This document shows positions 25,060 through 33,945 of a DNA stretch of 64,000 bases, piece after piece (position 1 is the first letter of the stretch; every line of letters begins with the position of its first letter). Below the pieces are notes generated by a model. That model ran no database searches, was not told the origin of the DNA, and worked only from the letters and a program-made list of their open reading frames with translations. The stretch is from Streptomyces caniferus (lineage in GTDB: Bacteria > Actinomycetota > Actinomycetes > Streptomycetales > Streptomycetaceae), in the NCBI RefSeq assembly GCF_009811555.1, contig NZ_BLIN01000002.1, forward strand, positions 1,364,001-1,428,000. The letters run 5' to 3'. Position numbers and translations under genes: made by a program.

Positions 25060-25653
25060 TTACGCCGCGCCCTCCGGACCGATCGCGCGGTCGACGAGCG
25101 CGGAGATCAGCCCCTGCGTCTCCTCGGCCGGCACCACGCCGGGGAGCGTGAGCTGCTCCAGCATCAGCCCCGTCATGGCGAGATACATCAGCCGTACGGC
25201 CGTAGCGTCCCCCGGCAGCCCGCTCTCCCGATGGAAGCGGAGGTCGTCGTCGCGGGCCGCCCGGATGGTCCGGGTCAGCTCCTTCTGCAGCTCGGGCCGC
25301 CGGGTCGCCTCCAGGCGCAGCTCCAGCATCGCCAGATAGCCGGTACGGTCCCCGGCCACCCGGCGGTTGATCCACTCCACCAGCTCGACCACCAGCGCCC
25401 GGCTCGGCGGCGCGGCCATCACGGCGGCGACCTCCTCCGGGTCGGGCGCGACGCGCTGGTGGATCTGCCCGGCGACCTGGGCCAGCAGGTCGTCCCGGCT
25501 GACGAAGTAGTTGGAGGCGGTGCCGTTGGGCACGCCCGCGGCACCGTCGACGGCCCGGAAGGTCAGCCCCCGCGCCCCGTCGCGCGCCAGCACCTCCACC
25601 GCGGCATCCACCAGCGCGGCACGCCGCCCCGGGTTACGCACCATGTCGTCCAC
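25060..25653 (-). CDS. TetR-family regulator
   Basis: 197 aa. N-terminal HTH (LTFRAVDGAAGVPNGTASNYFVSRDDLLAQV) and a C-terminal ligand domain. Start is GTG 25653 or ATG 25642-25644 three codons later. It is divergent from the VOC protein at 25834; the shared 180-bp spacer holds a 14-bp palindrome (25780-25793), which suggests it controls that gene and possibly itself. Ligand unknown. Confidence 0.9.
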   Translation of the reverse strand: MDDMVRNPGRRAALVDAAVEVLARDGARGLTFRAVDGAAGVPNGTASNYFVSRDDLLAQVAGQIHQRVAPDPEEVAAVMAAPPSRALVVELVEWINRRVAGDRTGYLAMLELRLEATRRPELQKELTRTIRAARDDDLRFHRESGLPGDATAVRLMYLAMTGLMLEQLTLPGVVPAEETQGLISALVDRAIGPEGAA

Positions 25654-25779
25654 CTCGCATCATTGCCCGCCTCCTGCTTCTCCGCCGTCCCGGCCCCAGC
25701 CGGCTCCCGACCCCGGCCCCGTGGGCTCTTTCGGAACCGGTCCCGGAAAACCCCTGGCAACCACTACACTCAAAGTACT

Positions 25780-25793
25780 ACAACTGGAGTTGT
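25780..25793. promoter_or_regulatory. Probable operator (ACAACT-GG-AGTTGT)
   Basis: Inverted repeat with 6-bp arms and 2-bp centre between divergent TetR and VOC genes, 41 bases before the VOC start. Likely site for the TetR protein; no experimental support. Confidence 0.5.
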
Positions 25794-25833
25794 TGTGCGC
25801 CGGACCGGCCGGCCGCAGACGGAGGGGACACCC

Positions 25834-26247
25834 ATGCGCTTCGCCAAACTCGGCACCGCCCTGCTCACCGACGACGTCGCCGCCAGCACCCGCTTCTACG
25901 CCGACCACTTCGGCTTCCGCCCGCTCGCCGAGCTGGGCTGGTACGCCAGCCTCCAGCACCCCCAACACCCCGAATACACCCTGGACTTCGTCGCCCGGGG
26001 ACATGAAGCCATGCCCGCGGGCTTCCGCGCCCAGGAAACCGGCGGCGTACTCCTCGGCTTCCTGGTGGAGGACGCCGCGGCCGAGGAGGCCGCCCTGCGC
26101 GCCAAGGGCGTCCCCATAGCCGAACCGCTGCGGGACGAGCCGTGGGGACAGCGCCGCTTCAACGTCTGGGGCCCCGAGGGCACCCTCATCGAGGTGCTGC
26201 AGAACATCGACCCCGACCCGGAGTGGATGGCCGCCCAGGGCTTGTGA
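25834..26247 (+). CDS. VOC-superfamily (glyoxalase-like) protein
   Basis: 137 aa, two beta-alpha-beta-beta-beta modules (FAKLGTALLTDDVAASTRFYADHFGF; GPEGTLIEVLQN with the usual terminal Glu metal ligand). May be a dioxygenase, resistance or isomerase protein; substrate unknown. Start is ATG 25834 behind GGAGGGG. Divergent from a TetR regulator that probably represses it. Confidence 0.85.
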   Translation: MRFAKLGTALLTDDVAASTRFYADHFGFRPLAELGWYASLQHPQHPEYTLDFVARGHEAMPAGFRAQETGGVLLGFLVEDAAAEEAALRAKGVPIAEPLRDEPWGQRRFNVWGPEGTLIEVLQNIDPDPEWMAAQGL

Positions 26248-26254
26248 GCCGCCA

Positions 26255-26282
26255 CCACCGGACCGGAACGCCGGTCCGGTGG
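26255..26282. terminator. Bidirectional hairpin terminator
   Basis: Twelve-bp perfect stem (arm CCACCGGACCGG) with loop AACG between the convergent VOC and methyltransferase genes. Confidence 0.8.
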
Positions 26283-26337
26283 CAGCCCCCGGGCGGCGTC
26301 GATTCCCCGAAGGCTTGTCAGCCCCCTCAGGCCCGGC

Positions 26338-27168
26338 TCAGGAAGCCCCCCGCACCGCCGTCACGAGGCGTACGTTCATCGCGCACGGAATGCGGCCGTC
26401 CGGCAGCGCCGTCGCCGCCGCCTCCGCCTCGAAGCGGGCCCGCAGCTCTGCCATGACCGCGGCATCGAGGGGGCCGAGGTCGTAGAAGCCGCCGACGGTC
26501 CGCCAGATCTGTTCGAGCGGGCCGGACAGGTCGATCCGTACGGTCTCCCACTTGGCCGGCTCGAACCCGGCGGGCCGGAACACCTCGTCGAAGCCCTCGT
26601 GGGTCCGCAGCCGCCGATCCCCGAACGACGGGCTCCGCTGCTCCGCGGGGGCCGCCTGGAACAACGGCTTGGCCAGCTGCAGGAACCTCTCGTACGCCTC
26701 GCCGCCGGCCGCTCCGCCACCGAGGACGACGGCCAGCGTGCCACCCGGCTCCAGCACCCGCGCCAGCTCCGCCGCCACCTGCTCCACATCGCTCATCAGC
26801 ATCAACGCCATATGCGATACGCAACCGTCGAACCACCCGTCCTGGAAGGGCAGTTGCTGCGCCCGGCAGACCCGGAGGTCGGCCCCCGAGACGCCCGGCC
26901 GGCGGCGCGCCAGCGTCAGCTCCTCCGCGGACAGGTCGATCCCGGCGAGCGTCCGCCGCGCCCCCGCCTCCCCCTCCGCGAGGAGTTCCAGCAACAGCCC
27001 GTCGCCGCAGCCGAGATCCAGCACCCGGCCGCACGCCGGCACCCGGTCCCGCAGGATCTCGTAGCTGGAACGGCCGTCCTCGGCTCGCCCATGGGCCATC
27101 GCCCGCACCGTCACCGCGGGATGCGCGGCATGAAAGGTCCGCAGAAAATCTTCCTGAACCGTCGTCAT
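26338..27168 (-). CDS. Class I SAM-dependent methyltransferase
   Basis: 276 aa. SAM-binding motif I VLDLGCGDGLLLELL at about residues 50-64, then an acidic post-I (AGIDLSAEEL) and motif around QLPFQDGWFDGCVSHMAL, the Methyltransf_11 pattern. The C-terminal part (VRIDLSGPLEQIWRTVGGFYDL) resembles small-molecule methyltransferases. Start is ATG 27168. It is in tandem with the VOC gene upstream on the same strand (34 bp), so they may be cotranscribed. Substrate unknown. Confidence 0.88.
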   Translation of the reverse strand: MTTVQEDFLRTFHAAHPAVTVRAMAHGRAEDGRSSYEILRDRVPACGRVLDLGCGDGLLLELLAEGEAGARRTLAGIDLSAEELTLARRRPGVSGADLRVCRAQQLPFQDGWFDGCVSHMALMLMSDVEQVAAELARVLEPGGTLAVVLGGGAAGGEAYERFLQLAKPLFQAAPAEQRSPSFGDRRLRTHEGFDEVFRPAGFEPAKWETVRIDLSGPLEQIWRTVGGFYDLGPLDAAVMAELRARFEAEAAATALPDGRIPCAMNVRLVTAVRGAS

Positions 27169-27202
27169 CCGGCGATCCTAGGAGTCCGCGGGCCGGCGCC
27201 CC

Positions 27203-27613
27203 TCAGTTCAGGCCAGGGCGTTCCTGCAGCGCCCAGCCGTTGCCGTCCGGGTCGCTGAAGTAGACGAACGAGTTCCAGGCCCCGCCGGGCCCGTCGGCCA
27301 ACTCCCCGTTCTCCACATGCTGTACGGGACCGGCCGCCACACCCCGTTCGACCAGCTGGGCACGGGCCGCGGCGATATCGGGGACCACCAGCTGCAGCCC
27401 CTGGACCGAACCGGGCTCCACATCCGTGACCCCGTCGCCCGCGCCGATCACGATCGAACAGCCCGACCCCGGCGGCGTCAGCTGCACGATGCGCACCCCG
27501 TCGCCCACGCTCATGTCGTGATCGACGGTGAAGCCCATCTGTTCGCTGTAGAAGCGCTTCGCCCGTGCCACGTCGGCGACGGGAATCGGCACCAGTTCGA
27601 GCTTCCAGTCCAT
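27203..27613 (-). CDS. VOC-superfamily protein
   Basis: 136 aa, glyoxalase/bleomycin-resistance fold (LELVPIPVADVARAKRFYSEQMGF; SFVYFSDPDGNGWALQE). The C-terminal SDPDGNGW loop is the common metal-ligand region. ATG 27613 is chosen because the fold begins there; earlier in-frame starts add unstructured sequence. Followed 34 bp on by the methyltransferase. Confidence 0.88.
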   Translation of the reverse strand: MDWKLELVPIPVADVARAKRFYSEQMGFTVDHDMSVGDGVRIVQLTPPGSGCSIVIGAGDGVTDVEPGSVQGLQLVVPDIAAARAQLVERGVAAGPVQHVENGELADGPGGAWNSFVYFSDPDGNGWALQERPGLN

Positions 27614-27889
27614 GGCGCGCCGTCCTTCCGTACGGGCGACGGCCCTGGAACAGCGGCCGTCGGCACCACCGGCCCCCGGGGCGTGTCCACCAGGCCCCGG
27701 CTCGCCTCCGGGGGCGGCATCCGGCTGGCGACGCTCCCCCGGACACCGCCCAGAGGCACGCCCGGGCACGCCCCAGCGCTGCAAGAAGTCTACGGAGCGG
27801 AGGGCGGATGCGCGCGGTTCCGGCTGCGGGGCGGGGGAGGTATGCAGGCGGTGTCACTGGCCGAGCGGAGGACGACTGTGCGCGATTCA

Positions 27890-27919
27890 TTGACGGAGTG
27901 AGTACTCACTCCGTACCGT
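27890..27919 (+). promoter_or_regulatory. Autoregulated promoter with 22-bp perfect palindrome
   Basis: A -35 TTGACG (27890-27895) and -10 TACCGT (27914-27919) with 18-bp spacing enclose a perfect palindrome (27893-27914, half-site ACGGAGTGAGT). The ATG of the TetR gene starts 7 bases after the -10, so the message is probably leaderless and repressed by its own product. Rest of 27614-27892: no gene seen. Confidence 0.75.
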
Positions 27920-27925
27920 GGGGCC

Positions 27926-28597
27926 ATGACCCCAGCCTCCCCCCGTCGACGCGCCCCCGGCATGAGCGCCGAGCAGCGCCGGGCCATGATCGTGGCCGCC
28001 GCACTGCCGCTCGTGGCGGAGTACGGCGCGGCCGTCACCACCAGCCAGATCGCCCGTGCCGCCGGTATCGGGGAGGCCACGATCTTCCGGGTCTTCCAGG
28101 ACAAGGACGAGGTGCTGGACGCCTGTGTCGCCGAGGCGGTCGGCACGGACCACATCCTGCGCGAGCTCGCCACGATCCCCCTGGACGAGCCGCTCACCGT
28201 GCGGCTGACCGAAGCCGCCGAGGCGCTGCGCGCCCACCTGGAACGGCTGGGCACCGTCATCGGCGCCCTGCACGCCTCCGGGCACCGCCGCGGTCGCGGG
28301 CCCGGACCCGGCGCCCGGGACGGGAACGGGAACGGGAATGGGGACGGGGACGGGGACGGGCCGCCGAGGGACAGCCGGGCGGAGTCCTTCGCCACCCTGC
28401 GCAACGCCGTCGTCGAGCTGATCGAACCCGACCGGGCCGCGCTGCGGCTGAGCCCCGAGAAGGTCGCCGCCGCGTTCCTGGGCCTGCTCTTCACCCGCCT
28501 GCAGACGCCGGCACCGGACGCCGATGCCCCGCTCACGCCCGCCGAACTCATCGACATGCTGCTGCACGGCGCCCTCCACCACCCCGAGAACGCCTGA
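27926..28597 (+). CDS. TetR-family regulator with Gly-Asn/Gly-Asp repeat insert
   Basis: 223 aa. HTH at about 30-60 (TTSQIARAAGIGEATIFRVFQDKDEVLDACV). At about residues 125-147 there is an unusual low-complexity run, (GN)3 then (GD)3, coded by a GGGAAC/GGGGAC hexamer repeat at 28320-28360; it falls between helices of the ligand domain and probably forms a loop. Start is ATG 27926 at a leaderless-type promoter carrying a 22-bp palindrome, so autorepression is likely. Followed by an RBS-like repeat ladder and a VOC gene. Confidence 0.88.
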   Translation: MTPASPRRRAPGMSAEQRRAMIVAAALPLVAEYGAAVTTSQIARAAGIGEATIFRVFQDKDEVLDACVAEAVGTDHILRELATIPLDEPLTVRLTEAAEALRAHLERLGTVIGALHASGHRRGRGPGPGARDGNGNGNGDGDGDGPPRDSRAESFATLRNAVVELIEPDRAALRLSPEKVAAAFLGLLFTRLQTPAPDADAPLTPAELIDMLLHGALHHPENA

Positions 28598-28612
28598 CGC
28601 CCGCCCGCCTGT

Positions 28613-28753
28613 GCCCTTCGACAACGCCAGGAACACCCGACGGCCATGCCCCTCGGCAGCGCCAGGAGCGCCCCCACGACCATGGCCCTCGGCAACGCCA
28701 GGACCGACCGATGACCGTGACCCACGGCAACGTCAGGAGCGCCTCATGACCGT
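28613..28753 (+). repeat. Four-copy tandem repeat carrying a ribosome-binding site and start-like region
   Basis: Units of 35-36 bp start at 28613, 28648, 28684 and 28719; a fragment of the next begins at 28754, inside the VOC gene. Each has GGCAACGCCAGGA (or close), an SD-like AGGA, then an ATG-like position. Only the last ATG (28746) opens the VOC frame. Looks like slippage expansion of a gene start. Confidence 0.75.
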
Positions 28754-29120
28754 GACCCTCAACCACACCATCGTTCCGGCCGCCGACCACCGCAGGGCCG
28801 CCCGCTTCTTCGCGACGGTCATGGGCCTGCCGGAGCTCCCGCCGGCCGGCCGCCGGGGACACTTCGCCCCGGTCCGGGTGAACGAGACGCTCACCCTCGA
28901 CTTCATGACCGTGCCGGACGCCGAGGGCCACCACCTCGCCTTCGACGTCGACCCCGCGACCTTCGACGCCATCCTGGCCCGCATCGAAGCCGACGGCATC
29001 CCCTACGGCAACGACCCCGCCGCCCCCGACAACGGCCGCACCGACCACCCGCTGTGCGCCCGCGGCCTGTTCTTCCGCGACGAGTCCGGCAACCTCTACG
29101 AGGTCATGTCACCGGCCTGA
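28746..29120 (+). CDS. VOC-superfamily protein
   Basis: 124 aa, single glyoxalase-type domain (VTLNHTIVPAADHRRAARFFATVMGL; FRDESGNLYEVM with terminal Glu). Start is ATG 28746, preceded by CAGGAGCG, the fourth copy of the start-region repeat. Probably controlled with the TetR gene 148 bp upstream. Substrate unknown. Confidence 0.87.
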   Translation: MTVTLNHTIVPAADHRRAARFFATVMGLPELPPAGRRGHFAPVRVNETLTLDFMTVPDAEGHHLAFDVDPATFDAILARIEADGIPYGNDPAAPDNGRTDHPLCARGLFFRDESGNLYEVMSPA

Positions 29121-29240
29121 GCGGGCACTTCGTCACCGGCGGAGCGCCCGGCCGCCCGACCCCGACCGCCTTCACCTTCGGCCTCGTCACCTGCCGCGGG
29201 CCCCTATCCCCCTCCCCCGCCACCCCCGTCGCTCCTCACC

Positions 29241-29282
29241 GGTGGTCACCGGCCACACCGGCCACCAGCCACCGGTGACCAG
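29241..29282. terminator. Nested hairpin between convergent genes
   Basis: GGTCACCGG (29244-29252) pairs with CCGGTGACC (29272-29280), with an inner GGCCA/TGGCC-type element. It lies between the VOC stop and the aldo/keto reductase stop. Confidence 0.6.
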
Positions 29283-30275
<993 letters not shown>

Positions 30276-30389
30276 ACTGCTGCTACCTCCTGGACGTACG
30301 GCGGCGGATCGGATCCGTGACCCTGATCCCGCCCTGATGTCTGAACTCCGGGGCCCTCGTGCCGAACCTGTTCCGAAGTCCCGTCCCGG

Positions 30390-30420
30390 ACGTTAGAAGC
30401 TGAAGCGCACTCCAAGTCAA
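30390..30420 (-). promoter_or_regulatory. MerR-type promoter for the aldo/keto reductase
   Basis: On the minus strand, TTGACT (30420-30415) and TAACGT (30395-30390) are exactly 19 bp apart, with GGAGTGCGCTTC between. Long spacers like this are typical of MerR-activated promoters. Confidence 0.55.
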
Positions 30421-30465
30421 CACAGCTCCATCGGGCCGCCGGCCGTCTCTGCCGTGAGACCTCCG

Positions 30466-30783
30466 TCAGCCGCCGTTGCCCGCTATCGCCCGCAGCGCCT
30501 GGCAGTGCGCGGCGAAGGCGGTGCGGCCGGCGGGCGTCAGGGCGAGCCAGGTGCGCGGGCGCTTGCCGATGTACCCCTTGGTGACGGCGACATGGCCGGC
30601 CTTCTCCAGGGTGGCGACCTGCCGCGACAGGACCGAGTCGCTCACCTCGATGGTGTCGCGCACGAAGGCGAACTCGGCTTTGTCGGCGGCCGCCAGGGTC
30701 GCCACGATGGAGAAGCGGACCGGTGCGTGCATCACTTCGTCGAGTGCGTGACGCGGGTGGGTCCCGTGATACGGGTCGGTCAC
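30466..30783 (-). CDS. Winged-helix transcriptional regulator (MarR/HTH_34-like)
   Basis: 105 aa. A single winged-helix domain (VRFSIVATLAAADKAEFAFVRDTIEVSDSVLSRQVATLEKAGHVAV with wing KGYIGKRPRTWLALTPAGR). GTG at 30783 overlaps the stop of the upstream membrane gene (GTGA), so the pair is coupled. Likely binds the 31248-31281 direct repeats and controls its own operon; inferred. Confidence 0.85.
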   Translation of the reverse strand: MTDPYHGTHPRHALDEVMHAPVRFSIVATLAAADKAEFAFVRDTIEVSDSVLSRQVATLEKAGHVAVTKGYIGKRPRTWLALTPAGRTAFAAHCQALRAIAGNGG

Positions 30784-31199
30784 CGCCGGGCCTCCAAGTA
30801 AGCGCCTATCAGCCCGGGAAGGGCCACCACCAATGCGCCGGGCACCCACCACGCCGGGTCCCCCGGGAACCACATGGTGCCAGGGATCAGCACCGCGCCG
30901 TAGAGGAGCCCCCAACAGGTCATCATGACGCCGTGCCGCCATCCGAACCCGCGACGGGCCACCCTCTGCCGGGCCGCGTAGACCGACAACCCGGTGATGG
31001 CGACACACCACAAGCCACTGCCGATCGTCACGCCGTAAGGCCGCTCCAACAGCCCGATGAAGAGCACCAGGACCGCGGCCGCACAGCCGTAGACCAGTTG
31101 GTACCGGACGTACCATCTCGTGCCGTCCCGCACCGTCGAGCTGAGCTTCTGCATCCGGTCCAGTGCGGCCGCCGCATCCTTCGAGGCGTACTCCGACAT
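30780..31199 (-). CDS. Small membrane protein cotranscribed with winged-helix regulator
   Basis: 139 aa with about four hydrophobic segments (LVYGCAAAVLVLFIGLL, VTIGSGLWCVAITGLSVYAA, VMMTCWGLLYGAVLIPGTMW, VPGALVVALPGLIGAYL). ATG 31199 is preferred because AGGGGGACAGG precedes it; an in-frame start 14 codons earlier is less likely. No known family recognised; regulator-plus-membrane-protein pairs of this kind are common. Function unknown. Confidence 0.75.
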   Translation of the reverse strand: MSEYASKDAAAALDRMQKLSSTVRDGTRWYVRYQLVYGCAAAVLVLFIGLLERPYGVTIGSGLWCVAITGLSVYAARQRVARRGFGWRHGVMMTCWGLLYGAVLIPGTMWFPGDPAWWVPGALVVALPGLIGAYLEARR

Positions 31200-31247
31200 G
31201 CCTGTCCCCCTGACCACTGGCACTGCTCCAACTTCCTGCATTCAGCG

Positions 31248-31281
31248 TGACAAGTACTTTCCGATATGACAAGTACTTTCC
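31248..31281. promoter_or_regulatory. Direct 15-bp repeat, probable operator
   Basis: TGACAAGTACTTTCC occurs at 31248-31262 and 31267-31281, 19 bp apart, each containing palindromic AAGTACTT. It is upstream of the regulator/membrane-protein operon and is probably its operator. Confidence 0.55.
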
Positions 31282-31504
31282 AGCCATTCGCCGCGACGAT
31301 GAACTCCCCTACATGCCACGGCCGTTGCCCCAAGGGGCCGCTCTTCTCGACTGCCCCACAGGCACCTCACGAACAGCCCCGCGACCGTCCCACGATCGCC
31401 CACGGCCCGTCGGCACACGGCCGGCACCGGGGCTCTTTGCGCCGACCCTCTCCGCCATGGGCCGCCACTCCGCCGTGCGCCGACGCTCGCTAAGGTCGGG
31501 CCAC

Positions 31505-32215
31505 GTGTACTCCCCCTCGCCTTTCAGCGACGCCTTCGTCCGTCTGACCGAGCCGCATGCCGCCTGGGGCGCCGAGCAGCTCGAAACGTTCAACGCCTTC
31601 CTGCCGGCCGGCCCGTGGACCGCCGATCTGGCCCAGCGCATCTACCGCCAGGCAGGCCGTGACCTGCGCATCTCCATACTCGGCAGCTATGACGCCTCCG
31701 ATGGCTCCTGGCTGTGGGGATGGGCCAACCCCGGATTCCGGGACATGCCGACGGTGGGCGCGGCGGAGGCGGTGCGGCAGTACGGGCAGACGCACGGCAT
31801 CCGGGAGTTCACCGAGGAAGTCGTCGACCTGTCGGGGTGCGCGGACCCCCGTAGAGCCGTGGAGACCCTGGCGTTCGGGGCGATGGGCGTGCTGGGCGCC
31901 GCCGGATACCTGGGCGTCCAGGCGAGCGAGGATGCCCGGCTCTACATGGTGCCGGACGACGCGCAGGTCCCGTGGGCGGCGCCCGACCCGGTCACCCTGC
32001 CGCGGACCCTGCTCACCGGCGCGGGTGTGCACGGGAGTTCGGCCCACGCGGTGGTGGCCGGCTACTTCGACCACCACCGGCTTCCCCAGCGCCACGCCCC
32101 CGGCCGCATCAGCGCCGACCTGCCCACCGGCACGACGGTCGACGTCTCCTTCGACGACGCCGGACGCATCGGCGCGGTCGAGGTCGGCGGCATCGGCGGA
32201 CCGGCCGCGCGCTGA
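31505..32215 (+). CDS. DUF6882-type protein
   Basis: 236 aa, no recognised catalytic motif. Trp-rich N-terminus (SYDASDGSWLWGWANPGF) is the typical DUF6882 signature; C-terminal half is beta-rich (GRISADLPTGTTVDVSFDDAGRIGAVEV). GTG 31505 is chosen because a -10 like TAAGGT (31491-31496) sits 8 bases ahead, which suggests a leaderless transcript; a longer in-frame extension lacks coding character. Function unknown. Confidence 0.75.
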   Translation: MYSPSPFSDAFVRLTEPHAAWGAEQLETFNAFLPAGPWTADLAQRIYRQAGRDLRISILGSYDASDGSWLWGWANPGFRDMPTVGAAEAVRQYGQTHGIREFTEEVVDLSGCADPRRAVETLAFGAMGVLGAAGYLGVQASEDARLYMVPDDAQVPWAAPDPVTLPRTLLTGAGVHGSSAHAVVAGYFDHHRLPQRHAPGRISADLPTGTTVDVSFDDAGRIGAVEVGGIGGPAAR

Positions 32216-32442
32216 GCCGACAGACGACAGGCAGCGGTGTGCAGGCGGCGGTCGGCAGACGGCGATCAGCAGGCCCCGATCGACGGGCCCCCGCCACGCG
32301 CTCCTGAGCCGGCATCCGCCGCCCCGCCGGCGCGATCAGCCACCCGTAAGACCGTCATCCGCAGCCCCCGCAGACGGAGTCGGGGCGCAGGGCCCGGACC
32401 CGGCCCGAACCCGTCCGCCTGTGCGCCGCGACCCAGGTCAGG

Positions 32443-32602
32443 TAATGTGGCGCCCCCAGTAGTGGACTGACCAGGAGGTGAGACCGATTCCCCGCCAGAC
32501 CAGGCAGGTGCTCCCGGCTCACAGCCGTGCGGTCCCCGAGATGCAGGTGGCCGCCCGACACAGGTGACCCGGGAAGCGCACTAGGCGCCCCGAAAGGCTC
32601 AC
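32443..32602 (+). promoter_or_regulatory. Promoter and about 150-nt leader of the PrmC-like gene
   Basis: TAATGT (32443-32448) fits a -10. A perfect Shine-Dalgarno, AGGAGGTGA (32473-32481), follows, but no ATG/GTG is well spaced; an ATT at 32487 or the overlapping GTG would open a 25-30 codon frame ending TGA. The PrmC-like ATG is 121 bp further on. The upstream 32216-32442 part shows no gene. Confidence 0.35.
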
Positions 32603-33481
32603 ATGTCGTCCCCGATGCCGTCCCACCCGTCACCCCTTCCCACCCCCCTCGCGGTGCCCGTTTCCGCACCCCTCACCCGCTCCGCCGTCGTCACCACGCT
32701 GCGCGCCGCAGGCTGCGTCTTCGCCGAGGACGAGGCGGAACTGCTCTTCTCCACCGCCCGTACGGCCGACGCGCTCGCCGCCATGGTGGAGCGGCGCACC
32801 CGCGGCCTGCCCCTGGAACACGTCGTCGGCTGGGCGGAGTTCTACGGACGGCGGATCGCTGTCGATCCCGGCGTCTTCGTACCGCGCCGCCGCACCGAGT
32901 TCCTGGTGGGCCAGGCCGTCGACCTCGGACGACGGGCCGCCGTGCGCACCGGGCGGCCCACCGTCGTCGTCGACCTGTGCTGCGGTTCCGGCGCGGTGGG
33001 CGCCGTACTGGCCGCCGCCCTGAACCCGGTCGAGCTGTACGCCGCGGACATCGAGCCCGCCGCGGTGCGCTGCGCCCGGCGCAATGTCCTGGCCGCCGGC
33101 GGCCGGGTCCACGAGGGCGACCTCTTCGATGCGTTGCCCAAGGGGCTGCGGGGCCGTATCGACATTCTGGTGGCCAACGTTCCCTACGTACCGACCGAAG
33201 AGGTCGGCCTGCTGCCGCCGGAGGCCCGCGAGCACGAGCCGCTGGTGGCGCTCGACGGCGGTGCGGACGGGCTCGACGTCCTGCGAAGGGTGACCGCGGC
33301 CGCCCCGCAGTGGCTGGCACCGGGCGGCCATCTGCTGGTCGAGACGAGCGAACGGCAGGCACCGCAGGCCGTCGAGGCCTTCACCCGCAACGGACTGCTC
33401 CCCCGGGTGGCCGATTCCGACGAGCTCTACGCCACGGTCGTCATAGGCACCAGGCCGAGCTCCGCACCACGTCCGTCATAG
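32603..33481 (+). CDS. Putative protein-(glutamine-N5) methyltransferase (PrmC/HemK-like)
   Basis: 292 aa. SAM-binding motif VVDLCCGSGAVGAVLAA at about 125-141. The catalytic N-P-P-Y of HemK/PrmC reads NVPYVPTEEVG (N-V-P-Y), as in many actinobacterial paralogues, so it may act on glutamines in substrates other than release factors. The N-terminal helical domain is present. ATG 32603. Not beside prfA, so it is probably the paralogue and not housekeeping PrmC. Confidence 0.85.
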   Translation: MSSPMPSHPSPLPTPLAVPVSAPLTRSAVVTTLRAAGCVFAEDEAELLFSTARTADALAAMVERRTRGLPLEHVVGWAEFYGRRIAVDPGVFVPRRRTEFLVGQAVDLGRRAAVRTGRPTVVVDLCCGSGAVGAVLAAALNPVELYAADIEPAAVRCARRNVLAAGGRVHEGDLFDALPKGLRGRIDILVANVPYVPTEEVGLLPPEAREHEPLVALDGGADGLDVLRRVTAAAPQWLAPGGHLLVETSERQAPQAVEAFTRNGLLPRVADSDELYATVVIGTRPSSAPRPS

Positions 33482-33604
33482 ACCCCCGGACGCCCCGGAC
33501 GAGCCCCGCGCCACAACAGCCCCAGGCCCTGTGGCCCGGGCCCCAGCGAGCCTGCCGAGAGAAGTCCGGGGACCGGACCCCGGACTTCCGCCCTGCCGTG
33601 TCGC

Positions 33605-33796
33605 AATACATACGACGAACTGCCGGACGGCTCCCGCGAGATCGGCGTGATCGAGTGGCTCGACCACCGGACGACGGGCGATCTGCTGGTGTATCCGCCG
33701 GTCGGGCACGCGCTCGCCGCCCTCCCCCACGCACGGGCCGGTGTCGCCGACGCGGCGCTGGAGGGCATCACGGACGAGAACTACCGGTGGGTCTGA
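33605..33796 (+). pseudogene. C-terminal remnant of an unrecognised gene
   Basis: Open frame of 63 codons to TGA 33796 (YDELPDGSREIGVIEWLDH... ending DENYRWV) with normal coding character but no plausible start or SD at its 5' end; the 120 bp before it is non-coding. A GTG at 33647 is possible but lacks an SD. Best read as the remains of a truncated gene. Family not recognised. Rest of 33482-33945: nothing else but the cupin promoter. Confidence 0.45.
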
Positions 33797-33945
33797 CCCC
33801 ACCGGTACCGGGCAGGTCGGCGCGGAAATTGACCCATCGTTCTGACTCATAAATGCACCCTGTGGCAGGTCTCTTCGCTTCCTAGAGTTGTGGTCACAAG
33901 CCCCGGCAGAAGCCGCGGCCACAGCCCGGACCAGGGAGAACACCC

